Source: JAXMHB01 sp046346965 (GTDB lineage: Bacteria > Pseudomonadota > Gammaproteobacteria > Xanthomonadales > SZUA-5). Taken from it: 64,000 nucleotides of DNA. Shown here piece after piece: positions 1 to 7,796 of this stretch; the first letter of the stretch is position 1, and each line of letters opens with the position of its first letter. The notes under the pieces were generated by a model, which saw only the letters and a program-made list of their open reading frames with translations, was not told the origin of the DNA and did no database searches. The position numbers and the translations under genes were made by a program. The DNA lies in contig JAXMHB010000013.1 of the NCBI GenBank assembly GCA_046346965.1, positions 62,001 to 126,000 of the forward strand, in the 5' to 3' direction.

Positions 1-587
1 GCACTGAAGCGATGCGTCCCGGCGACACCTGGCGCAAGCTCGGTCAGGTCGCCCGTGACTGGCTGGTGGATGCACAGATCGCGCGCCGGCCGTGGCCGGG
101 CGGCGCGCAGGTGCATGCGGGCTTCGCGCAGGCGCTGGACGCGCTGTGGCCCGCCATCGAGGCGCTGCTGCCGGCCAGCACGCGCTGGTGGTGCTGCGGC
201 CACAGCCTCGGCGGCGCCCTGGCGGCGCTTGCCGCGCTGCGCGTGCAGGAAGCGCAGCGACTTGCCGGTGTGCTGACCTACGGGCAGCCCGCCGCCGGCG
301 ACGAGCGACTCGCCAGTGCGCTCGATGCGCTGCCGCTGCTGCGCATCGTCAATGCCTGCGATGTGGTGCCCGAGTTGCCACCCGCGTTGCTCGGCTACCG
401 CCACGGCGGCCATCTGCGGCACCTCGATGCCGACCGACGCCAGCAGTACGCCAGCACGCTGCGGCGCCATCTGCAGCGCCTGCCGGCCAACCTGCGCCAC
501 GGCCTTGGCGCGCTGACGCCGATCGAACTGATCGACCACGCGCCGCTGCATTACGCCATCAAGTGCTACAACGCTGCCTTCGGTTGA
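1..587 (+). CDS. Class 3 (fungal-type) lipase, 3' part, truncated by window edge
   Basis: Probable triacylglycerol lipase or esterase of the class 3 alpha/beta-hydrolase family. The nucleophile elbow GHSLGG is at about residue 63 of the visible part and is followed by an Ala-rich helix. 'LTYGQPAAGD' matches the family's strand after the nucleophile. An Asp in 'NACDVVPELPP' and a His in 'DHAPLHYAIKCY' are candidates for the rest of the Ser-Asp-His triad. The frame is open to base 3 with Thr-Glu-Ala just before the first Met, as expected downstream of the family's FRGT segment. The true start therefore lies outside the window and the Met at base 12 is internal. No signal peptide can be judged. 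Confidence 0.8.
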   Translation, partial: TEAMRPGDTWRKLGQVARDWLVDAQIARRPWPGGAQVHAGFAQALDALWPAIEALLPASTRWWCCGHSLGGALAALAALRVQEAQRLAGVLTYGQPAAGDERLASALDALPLLRIVNACDVVPELPPALLGYRHGGHLRHLDADRRQQYASTLRRHLQRLPANLRHGLGALTPIELIDHAPLHYAIKCYNAAFG

Positions 588-595
588 TCGGCGCA

Positions 596-860
596 GTGCG
601 CTCAGGGAAGCGCCTGGTGGCGGGGCAAAAAGCGGGGCGGGGGTCAGGGGGCGGGGGACCAGCACTGCTGCGCTTCCGAGCACTGTCGCAGGTTCCTGTT
701 TGCCGCTCCCGGGTCCCGGGTCCCGGGTCCCGGGTCCCGGGTCCCGAGTCCCGAGTCCCGAGTCCCGAGTCCCGAGTCCCGAGTCCCGAGTCCCGAGGCC
801 CGAGTCCCGAGTCCCGGGTCCCGAGTCCCGAGTCCCGAGTCCCGTCTTGGCCCCTCCGCA
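596..860. repeat. Degenerate copy of the GC-rich repeat element with a long heptanucleotide tract
   Basis: This fills the gap between the lipase and the next gene. Bases 615-680 hold the G-rich core (gcggggcaaaaagcgggg..., then ccagcactgctgcg) that recurs at 7474-7532 and, inverted, at 2741-2800. Bases 707-844 are about 20 tandem 7-bp units, a mix of TCCCGGG and TCCCGAG. The inverted-repeat ends seen in the copies at 2642 and 7450 are not recognisable here. Open frames across it are by-products of the tandem repeat. Nothing gene-like is seen in 861-999. Confidence 0.85.
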
Positions 861-999
861 CCTACGTGGGCGCGGAGACGCTGCAGAGCTGGCTGCAGAC
901 CGCGCTGGTGGAGGTGCCGGCCGGCACCCCGCACACCCCGTCGCAGTACGGCTGAGCCTGCGTCCATGCCGGGGCCGCGTGGCCCCGGCATGGCCTGCC

Positions 1000-1449
1000 T
1001 CATTCGCCCTGCTGATAGCGATCGAGAATCTGCTGCCGTTCGGCGAAGTACGCGTCGACGCGGTAGCGCTGGTCCAGCTGTTCCAGCGCCTGCGTCAGCT
1101 CACCCAACACTGCGTCCGCATCGCCGGCGTCACCATGGCGGATGATGGCGGCGCCGTAGTAGCCGCTCCAGACGCAGGTCTGCGTCGACACGACGACCAG
1201 ATTCTGCGCCGCCGCCGTCGCGGCGGACTGGCTGATGACCTTGTTCATGCAGTCGGCATAGCCCAGCGTGCTCGTGTACACGTGCGATTGCGGGTTCTGA
1301 TACGGCGTCGAATAGCTCGATGCCAACACCGCGCCGCCGACCCACACCGGATACGGCAGGTTGAAAGAGGGACCGCCTATGGGCGCCGCCGTCGCCGACA
1401 CGGCTGCGAGAGCCAGGAGTACCGCGCCTGTGCACCGGGTGATGGTCAT
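1000..1449 (-). CDS. Small secreted protein of unknown function
   Basis: 149 aa with a clear N-terminal signal peptide (MTITRCTGAVLLALAAVSATAA). The mature part has two Cys, in 'YADCMNK' and 'TQTCVWSG', which could form one disulphide, and a helical C-terminus rich in Glu and Gln. I recognise no family. It points away from the next secreted protein at 1694 and shares a 244-bp intergenic region with it, so the two may be divergently expressed. Export is well supported by the signal sequence; the function is unknown. Confidence 0.6.
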   Translation of the reverse strand: MTITRCTGAVLLALAAVSATAAPIGGPSFNLPYPVWVGGAVLASSYSTPYQNPQSHVYTSTLGYADCMNKVISQSAATAAAQNLVVVSTQTCVWSGYYGAAIIRHGDAGDADAVLGELTQALEQLDQRYRVDAYFAERQQILDRYQQGE

Positions 1450-1693
1450 GATCTGCCTTCCAGGATGCGAACCAATCGTCGCGGCTGCAGTCGGCCTCGG
1501 ACGCGCTTTGGATGCCAGTGCGTGAACGGGAAGAAATCCCGCGACCGGAGCGAGAGTCTCGTTCGATCAATGCCTTGGCGCGGATTCGCCCACTGGCACG
1601 CGGCGATTTCTTCCCGCCTTGTTCCCAGCGAGCGCTTGCCAGTCGAGCGTAGCGGGGACAGAGTCGGCCGTCTCTCAGCGACGGGATGGGGCG

Positions 1694-2155
1694 ATGCGGA
1701 CATGGATTTGGATGGGTTGGGTGGCGCTCAGTGGCGCCGCGGCGGCGCATGAGCCGGTTGCGGACCCCAGCTGGTGCGCGGACGGGACGATTCAGGTGCT
1801 GCAACAGGTGGAGATCAGCGCCGACGAGGTCGGCGGCTACGCCGACTGCCTGGAGACGGGCGAGTGCGTGGACTATGTGGCGGCCCAGTTTCGCGGTCCC
1901 AGCGGCGATCCGCCCTGCACCATCGTGCGCTGTGGCGATGCGCACAGCGACTGGGGACGCGCGATGCGGCTGGCAGGCCTGCGCTGTGCCGCCTACGGCC
2001 CCGAGTCCGACCCGCGCCGGCCGGCGCCAGTCGTGCCCTTTGTGGTCGAACCCACGGACTTCTACGACAGCGGCCACCACGAGTCCTTTGTCGCCGGCGA
2101 GAGCCGGCTGGTGGTCAATTGCGCGCGCTGCAACGCCCCGCCGAAAGTGCATTAG
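1694..2155 (+). CDS. Secreted Cys-rich protein of unknown function
   Basis: 153 aa from the ATG at 1694, chosen because it begins a signal peptide (MRTWIWMGWVALSGAAAAHE). An upstream in-frame start at 1619 would add a polar, non-signal stretch. The mature protein contains about eight Cys (WCADG, DCLETGEC, PPCTIVRC, LRCAAY, NCARCNAP), which suggests a disulphide-rich periplasmic or extracellular fold. No family is recognised. The gene is directly followed by repeat sequence. Confidence 0.6.
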   Translation: MRTWIWMGWVALSGAAAAHEPVADPSWCADGTIQVLQQVEISADEVGGYADCLETGECVDYVAAQFRGPSGDPPCTIVRCGDAHSDWGRAMRLAGLRCAAYGPESDPRRPAPVVPFVVEPTDFYDSGHHESFVAGESRLVVNCARCNAPPKVH

Positions 2156-2288
2156 GCGGGGCGGGGGACGAGCACTGCAGCGCATGCATGGCACTTGCGC
2201 CGGCGCACTGCGTGGGCGCGAGGGGACAGGCACGGCAGCGTTGGCGCGAGTCGGGCGCGCGACCGTCCAGACACGCCATCGACGCGCC

Positions 2289-2545
2289 GAGCTTTTTCAT
2301 CGCCGCGGCATGGTTGAAGCTGAACGCGTCGAGCTTTTTCACTGACGCGGCATGGTTGAAGCTGAACGAGCCGAGCTTTTTCACTGCCGCGGCATGGTTG
2401 AAGCTGAACGAGCCGAGCTTTTTCACTCACGCGGCATGGTTGAAGCTGAACGAGTCGAGCTTTTTCACTGCCGCGTCGAGCTTTTTCACTGCCGCGTCGA
2501 GCTTTTTTGCTCACGCGCCGAGCTTTTTCATTGCCGCGGCGTCCA
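2289..2545. repeat. Tandem array with 42-bp and 21-bp units
   Basis: The sequence GAGCTTTTT(C) starts at 2289, 2331, 2373, 2415, 2457, 2478, 2499 and 2520: four 42-bp steps, then three 21-bp steps. The long unit adds GCATGGTTGAAGCTGAACG to the 21-bp unit. On the minus strand each unit reads (G/A)TGAAAAAGCTC..., a potential start codon followed by Lys-Lys-Leu, and some units end in TGA. Since 21 is divisible by three, every frame stays open, so I do not call a gene. Bases 2156-2288 carry a fragment of the GC-rich core (2155-2190) and no gene; 2546-2641 shows nothing. Confidence 0.85.
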
Positions 2546-2641
2546 TGGCCGGCGACCCGGGACGCCGACGTCCTGCCGCCCCGGCGAGGGCGCCGGGCAT
2601 GTGCTGCGCTGCTGGCGCTGATCCTGGCGACGCTCTTGCCA

Positions 2642-2826
2642 CTAGGGAACCTCTTGCCAAACATGGGTGCGTCGGGACTCGGGACCCGGGACCCGGGACC
2701 CGGGATTCAGGACGCGGAACTCGCCAGTTTGCGAGGCGAGTAAGCGCGGCAGTGCTGGTCCCCCGCCCCCTGACCCCCGCCCCGCTTTTGTCCCGCCACA
2801 CTCATGTTTGGCAAGAGGTTCCCTAG
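2642..2826. mobile_element. MITE-like repeat element, copy 1, with perfect 24-bp terminal inverted repeats
   Basis: Bases 2642-2665 (CTAGGGAACC...ACATG) are the exact reverse complement of 2803-2826. Between them lie six or so 7-bp units (GGGACTC/GGGACCC, 2674-2712) and the GC-rich core in the orientation GTGCTGGTCCCCCGCC...CGCTTTTG. There is no transposase or open frame. A second 186-bp copy with the core reversed is at 7450-7635. The right end supplies the TAG stop codon of the TPR gene at 2823. This could be a non-autonomous transposon or a structured intergenic repeat of BIME type. Confidence 0.75.
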
Positions 2827-5009
2827 GTATCGGTGCTTGGCACGCGCGTCCCCACGCTGTCCTGAGGCGGCTCCTCCAGCTCCGAATCACCACCGAGCGC
2901 GTCGATCTGCGCACGCAGGGCGTCAGCCTTGGTCGCCAGCTCGACGCGCCGCGCTGCCTCCAGATCACACTCGGACAGGACGTAGTAGGCGGTGCGCAAT
3001 ACCTCCCGCCAGCGCGGCTGCTGCGGCAATCGCGCGAGGCTGAGATAACGTTCCATCGCGCGCACCCGCAGCCGACCGTCATCCACGGTGACCCGCCAGA
3101 TGCGGCTGCGTTCGGCCAGATCGATGCGGGTCTTGCCGGTTGCGGTTTCGAACAGCGCCAGGGCCAGGCGCATGAGTTCGACCAGCGCGCGCCGGTGCGT
3201 CTCGTTGGACCAGAAGGGCTCGGAATCGTGTGCGGGCTGCGGCGCGGCGGCCGCGGGCCGCAGGAGCAGCACCGAACCCGCCTCGCCGGCCAGCGTGTGC
3301 AGCTGCAATTGCCAATTGCGCTGTTCGGGATCGGCCCGCCAGCGCATCTGCAGTCCACCCAGATCGGCCACGTCAGTGACCGCCCCGTCGCCGTCGATCA
3401 CGACACAATCGAGCAAGCGCTGGCCGGCGAGCGTCGGAACGCCACTGGCTGCCACCGCGGCAGCGTTGGCGCTGATCACGCCGCCAGCTTCGTCCAACAG
3501 CAGCGCCGGCGCCTGCACCACCTGCAGCAGCAACAGCTGCTGTGCGCTCTGCAGCTGCAAACGTTGCTCCAGCCAGCGGTAATGCGCGCGGCTCTCGCGC
3601 ACGGCCAAAGCGGCCTCCTCGCGCAGGCGCCGGCGCCGATGGCGACCGTAGGCAGCCAGCGCCAGCAGGGCGATCAGGGCCAGCGCCACACCGCCCCACA
3701 GCCACTGCTGCGCGAGGCGCAGTTGCTGCACCTGCAATTGCACCTGGGCCTCGCGTTCCGCCGCCTGCGCCAGCGCGCGTTCTTTCTCCACGACCTCATA
3801 GCGCACCCGCGATACCGCAAGGCTGTCGGCGGCACGCTGGCGCGTCTGTTGCTGTTGCAAGGACAGCGCATCGGCGTAGTAGCGCGCGGCGTCCTCGGGG
3901 CGGCGGGCGGCGCTGGCGAGCAAGGCGCGCTCACGCAGCCATTCCAGGCGCTCGACGTCCTGCTGGTCGATCAGATCGGTCGCTCGATCCAGCCAGCCGT
4001 CGGCAGCATCGAGGCGTCCGGCCTGGCGCTCGGCGCGCGCCAGCAGCAAAGCCGCGTGCGCAGTGAGCGGCGCCTGCGTGTACGCACGCAGATCGGCAAC
4101 GCGTGCCGAGATCTGGTCGGGATCCGCGGCAGTCAGCGCCACTTCCAGGCGCGAGGCCAGCACGCTGGCCGCCAGCGTATGGGCGCTCTCGGCACTCAGG
4201 GTCTGGAATGCCGCCAGCAGGCGCTGATCCGCCGCGCTGAGGTCGCCGCGTGCCGCCGCCACCAAGGCGCGACGCTCCTGCGTGTGCGCCACATCCACGC
4301 GCTGGTCGCGCGCCTGGTACAAAGCCTCCGCCTCGGCGTAATGGCGATCCGCCTCCGCCCAGGCTTCCTGCTCGCGATAGATATCGCCGATGTTGTTCAG
4401 GATCGGCGCGAGATCCGGCTCCGGGGTTTGTCGCTGCAGCGAGAGGCTGCGCATCAGCGCATCTAGCGCGCCAGCCAGATCACCGGTCTGCCGCAACACC
4501 AGGCTCTCGTCATTGGCGCTGATCGCCTGAAAGCGCAGATGGGCGTGACGCGCCGCCAATCGCGACGCGGACAAGAACCAGGGCATCGCGGCGCCGAACT
4601 GGCGCTGGCGGAAAGCCAGCAATCCGCGGCGTCGCTGCAAGCGGTAGTCGGCCTCCCACGCGCCCACCGGCAGGGTTTGCGCGGCGGCCTCATCGAGCCG
4701 CGTTTGCGCCTGGGCATACTCACCGCGCAGTACATGCAAGTCGGACAGCCGCGCCAGCACTTCAAAGCGCGTCAGTGCGTCCTCGACTTCGCTCAGCGCC
4801 TGCGTGCAGGCAGCCAGCCCGCGGCCGGTGTCGTCATGCTCGTGCGCCCGGCAATCGGCCAAGGCTTCGGCGACGGCCGTCGACGACACCAGCCAGAGCA
4901 CGCCGAACACCAGCCATTGCCGCCGCTGCGGAAAGCGCCCGCGTACCCGTCGCGGCGCGCGGAAGGCGGTAAGGGAATCCGTATACGGAGTGCCTGCATG
5001 GTCGGCCAT
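2823..5009 (-). CDS. TPR-containing membrane sensor-like protein
   Basis: 728 aa. A signal/anchor segment lies at residues 30-48 (QWLVFGVLWLVSSTAVAEA). A periplasmic solenoid of tetratricopeptide-like repeats spans about 60-390, followed by a coiled-coil region (about 395-430) and one transmembrane helix near 433-452, leading into a basic stop-transfer (GRHRRRR). Beyond it are another coiled coil, a PAS-like stretch around 490-560 (LLLDEAGGVISANAAA) and a conserved-looking helical domain at 610-700. No kinase, GGDEF or HTH domain is evident, so the output is unknown. Such TPR-TM proteins in Xanthomonadales are usually annotated only as TPR proteins. The last codons run into the MITE-like element, whose end provides the stop. 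Confidence 0.75.
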   Translation of the reverse strand: MADHAGTPYTDSLTAFRAPRRVRGRFPQRRQWLVFGVLWLVSSTAVAEALADCRAHEHDDTGRGLAACTQALSEVEDALTRFEVLARLSDLHVLRGEYAQAQTRLDEAAAQTLPVGAWEADYRLQRRRGLLAFRQRQFGAAMPWFLSASRLAARHAHLRFQAISANDESLVLRQTGDLAGALDALMRSLSLQRQTPEPDLAPILNNIGDIYREQEAWAEADRHYAEAEALYQARDQRVDVAHTQERRALVAAARGDLSAADQRLLAAFQTLSAESAHTLAASVLASRLEVALTAADPDQISARVADLRAYTQAPLTAHAALLLARAERQAGRLDAADGWLDRATDLIDQQDVERLEWLRERALLASAARRPEDAARYYADALSLQQQQTRQRAADSLAVSRVRYEVVEKERALAQAAEREAQVQLQVQQLRLAQQWLWGGVALALIALLALAAYGRHRRRRLREEAALAVRESRAHYRWLEQRLQLQSAQQLLLLQVVQAPALLLDEAGGVISANAAAVAASGVPTLAGQRLLDCVVIDGDGAVTDVADLGGLQMRWRADPEQRNWQLQLHTLAGEAGSVLLLRPAAAAPQPAHDSEPFWSNETHRRALVELMRLALALFETATGKTRIDLAERSRIWRVTVDDGRLRVRAMERYLSLARLPQQPRWREVLRTAYYVLSECDLEAARRVELATKADALRAQIDALGGDSELEEPPQDSVGTRVPSTDT

Positions 5010-5053
5010 CGCCGATGCACCACGGACGATCAGCGCGCTGGAGGTCGCCGGCC

Positions 5054-6184
5054 TCAGGCGTAGATCGCCCCGAGCACGCGCGGGCCGCGCGCGCCGGTGA
5101 CGGCGACGCAGTTGCCGGGCTGAGCGGCGAGGGTCTGCCGCGCCAGCCAGGCGAAGGCGGTGGCCTCGACGAAATCCGGGGCCAGGCCATGCTGCGCGGT
5201 GCTTTCCAGCGCGCAGGGATGCTGCAGGCGCTGCGGCAGCGTCTGCGCCAATTGCTGCATCAAGGCGCCGTTGTGCACGCCACCGCCGCAGGCGATGACC
5301 CGCGTGGTGTCCGGCGCATGCTGCGCCAGCGCATCGGCGATGCTGTGCGCCGACAGCGCCAGCAGCGTGGCCTGCACATCGGCGGCCGAAGCCGCCGCGC
5401 CAGCCGCCTGCCAGTGCGCCAGTTGCGCGTCCAGCCAGGCCAGATGGAAGTGCTCGCGCCCGGTGCTCTTCGGGATGGGGCGAGTGAAATAGGGGTCGCT
5501 CAGCAGTTGCTGCAGCAGACCGTCGATCACGCGCCCGCTGGCAGCAAAGGCGCCGCCCTCATCGCGCGCCTGCCCCAGATGGCGCTGCGCCCAGGCGTCC
5601 AGCAGACAATTGGCCGGGCCGGTGTCAAAGCCCCGCACCGGGGCGTCGGGCGCCAGCAGGGTGTAATTGGCGATCCCGCCCAGATTGAGAATGGCGCGCG
5701 CCTCGCTGCCGCCGAACAGCGCCGCATGCAAAGCACACACCAGCGGCGCGCCTTGGCCGCCGGCGGCGATGTCGCGACGGCGAAAGTCCGCCACGGTGCG
5801 GATGCCGGTGCGCTCGGCGATGCGATTGGGATCGCCGATCTGCAGCGTGAAGGGATGCTCGATCCACGGCCGGTGGCGCACGGTCTGACCATGCGAGCCC
5901 AGCGCGCGCACCTCGGCCGGGCGCACCTGCGCTTGCGCCAGCAGCGCCAGCGCGGCGCTGGCAAAGGCTTCGCCAACTTCGGCGTCGAGGCTGCCGTAGT
6001 CGTCGACATTGAGCTGCTCGGCCGTCATCAGCGCCAGCACGCGCGCCCGCAGTGACTCGGCGTAGGGATAGGTGGCCGCCGCCAGCAGCGCGGGCGTGGG
6101 GTCGAAACGCACCAGCGCCACGTCGATGCCATCGGCGCTGGTGCCCGAGATCAGCCCCAGGTACAGCTCAGACGATTCCTTCAT
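5054..6184 (-). CDS. anmK: Anhydro-N-acetylmuramic acid kinase
   Basis: 376 aa. It phosphorylates and hydrolyses 1,6-anhydro-MurNAc to MurNAc-6-phosphate in cytoplasmic cell-wall recycling. Family hallmarks are the N-terminal phosphate-binding GLISGTSADGIDVAL, 'GSHGQTVRH', 'QIGDPNRIAERTGI', 'ILNLGGIANYTLL', 'FDTGPANCLLD' and 'IACGGGVHNGALM'. The start at 6184 (MKESSELYLGLISG) matches the usual length; the frame continues 14 codons upstream without homology. It lies 44 bp from the start of the TPR gene, in the same direction. Confidence 0.97.
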   Translation of the reverse strand: MKESSELYLGLISGTSADGIDVALVRFDPTPALLAAATYPYAESLRARVLALMTAEQLNVDDYGSLDAEVGEAFASAALALLAQAQVRPAEVRALGSHGQTVRHRPWIEHPFTLQIGDPNRIAERTGIRTVADFRRRDIAAGGQGAPLVCALHAALFGGSEARAILNLGGIANYTLLAPDAPVRGFDTGPANCLLDAWAQRHLGQARDEGGAFAASGRVIDGLLQQLLSDPYFTRPIPKSTGREHFHLAWLDAQLAHWQAAGAAASAADVQATLLALSAHSIADALAQHAPDTTRVIACGGGVHNGALMQQLAQTLPQRLQHPCALESTAQHGLAPDFVEATAFAWLARQTLAAQPGNCVAVTGARGPRVLGAIYA

Positions 6185-6316
6185 GGACACCCGTTCCCGC
6201 CCGGCATCAGCGCCGACCGCGAGCAAAGCCTATCGCGGCGATGGCGGCAAGTCCCGGTGCCCGGCTCTGCGCCCTTGCCCTATTGTCCGCCCCCGACTGC
6301 TTGCGAGGGAAAGGCG

Positions 6317-7444
6317 ATGGCGCGTTGGATGGGAGTCTTGGCACTGGAGCCGGTGGCGGGCGCGACGCTGCCGCGGCAGATGCTGTCGCGCGCGGCGGCC
6401 GAGCAGTTGGTGCAACCAATGGCGCAGCAGCTGGGGCGCTTTCTGTCGGCCGATCACGAATACGGCCTCGCCTGGGCGGCGGCGGCGTACGACCCGGCGC
6501 AGCTGTTGCGGCGCGGATTTCCGCTGCATCACGAGTTGGCCGAGCTGTTCCACGCCGGCCAGCGCCAGGGTTTGGCGCCGGGGCAGACGCTGACGTTGGC
6601 CGAGCGCGACGGCCGCATGCCGACGGCGCTGCTGGTGCCGGAGCTGGCGCTGGGCAATGCCTCGCTGCTGGCGATTCCGGTGGTGCTCTCGGGCAGCGAG
6701 GAAGCGATTGCCCTGGCGCAGACACGCCTGGAGTCGGAGCTGTTCGAGGCCGGACTGGCTGACCCCGCGATCACGCTGGGGCTGGCGGCCGACTACGGCA
6801 TCGCCTTCGAGCACGTGCGCTGGCTGTCGATCATGGATCTGGTCGCGATGATGGCGGCGCAGCTCGACAACATCGGCTTCGGGCCGGCCTGGCAGCTGAT
6901 CGAAGAGCATCTGCTAGGGCAGCCGGCGCAGGTGCTGGAGGTGCAGACGGCGCTGGGGCAGCGCCTGCGGCTGGACGAGGATGCGGTGTGGATGGAGGTG
7001 CTGAGCTATTCGCTGTACGCGCGCCTGCCGGGCGTCAGCGACGAGCCCGAGGAGCGCATCGAGGCCTACGTGGCGCGCGTGCTGGAGCAGCGTCAGATCC
7101 AGGCCCTGCTGCAGGCGCACGGGCTGCCGTTGCGCTTCCGCCTGCCGCAGGGCGACGTCGGCCACGCCTGCTCGCGTCAACTCGACGATGCGCTGGTGGA
7201 GCAACTGGCCGAGGGCGAGGCCGCGCAGCTGTTACTGCACGAACATCCGGCGCTGGGCGTGCTGGCCTGCACGCTGCTCGATGCCGGTGGCGAGGTGCTG
7301 GAGCACCGCTATCCGCTGGCCGCCGACGCCATCCGTCGGCAGCTGCGTGCGATCAGCGACAGCGGTCTGCCGGTGCGGCGCCCGCGGCAGATCGTGCTCA
7401 GCGCCGACGGCCTGGATCTGGGTGCGGCGGCTCAGGAGACTTGA
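6317..7444 (+). CDS. Conserved-type protein of unknown function
   Basis: 375 aa from the ATG at 6317, which follows a good ribosome site (GAGGGAAAGG); an earlier in-frame ATG at 6257 is less likely. It is soluble, with no signal peptide or membrane segment, and rich in Leu, Ala and Glu with mixed alpha/beta character. I see no catalytic motif. It is divergent from anmK across a 132-bp gap. Its TGA stop is followed within about 6 bp by the left end of a MITE-like repeat. Confidence 0.65.
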   Translation: MARWMGVLALEPVAGATLPRQMLSRAAAEQLVQPMAQQLGRFLSADHEYGLAWAAAAYDPAQLLRRGFPLHHELAELFHAGQRQGLAPGQTLTLAERDGRMPTALLVPELALGNASLLAIPVVLSGSEEAIALAQTRLESELFEAGLADPAITLGLAADYGIAFEHVRWLSIMDLVAMMAAQLDNIGFGPAWQLIEEHLLGQPAQVLEVQTALGQRLRLDEDAVWMEVLSYSLYARLPGVSDEPEERIEAYVARVLEQRQIQALLQAHGLPLRFRLPQGDVGHACSRQLDDALVEQLAEGEAAQLLLHEHPALGVLACTLLDAGGEVLEHRYPLAADAIRRQLRAISDSGLPVRRPRQIVLSADGLDLGAAAQET

Positions 7445-7449
7445 GGAGG

Positions 7450-7635
7450 CTCTTGCCGAACATGGGTGCGGAGGGGCAAAAGCGGGGCGGGGGTCAGGGG
7501 GCGCGGGACCAGCACTGCCGCGCTTCCGTGCACCGTCGCGGGTACCTGTTTGCCGCCCGAGTAAGTGCGCCGAAGGCGAGTCCCGGGTCCCGGGTCCCGG
7601 GTCCCGGGTCCCGACGCACTCATGTTTGGCAAGAG
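7450..7635. mobile_element. MITE-like repeat element, copy 2, core inverted relative to copy 1
   Basis: The ends 7450-7464 (CTCTTGCCGAACATG) and 7621-7635 are inverted repeats with one mismatch and match the ends of the element at 2642-2826. The total length is 186 bp against 185 bp for copy 1. The G-rich core (7474-7532) and five TCCCGGG heptamers (7579-7613) are present in the opposite order to copy 1. The element starts just after a stop codon. Bases 7636-7701 show no feature. Confidence 0.75.
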
Positions 7636-7701
7636 TCCCTATCTCGCCTTTGGCGCGCCTACTCGCTCTGCAAACTGGCGACAGCACAACGCAGGCGCCG
7701 C

Positions 7702-7770
7702 ATGGCTGGTCCCCCGCCCCTTGACCCCCGCCCCGCTTTCCGCTTTCCGCTTTCCGCTTTCCCCTATCGC
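7702..7770. repeat. Fragment of GC-rich core with TCCGCTT heptamers
   Basis: A second, shorter piece of the element core (CTGGTCCCCCGCCCC..., 7708-7736) runs directly into four or five tandem TCCGCTT units (7735-7765). It sits just downstream of the TRAP permease stop (minus strand). It shows that the heptamer attached to the core can have a different sequence from the TCCCGGG type. Confidence 0.7.
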
Positions 7771-7796
7771 CCAGACCCGGCAAGCACTACCCCAGC

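Noticed and set aside
559..1003. Proteins made of GTRDSGLG or SPESRVPS repeats between 559 and 1003
   Set aside because: These frames only translate the TCCCGGG/TCCCGAG heptamer tract; they open on both strands and have no independent support.
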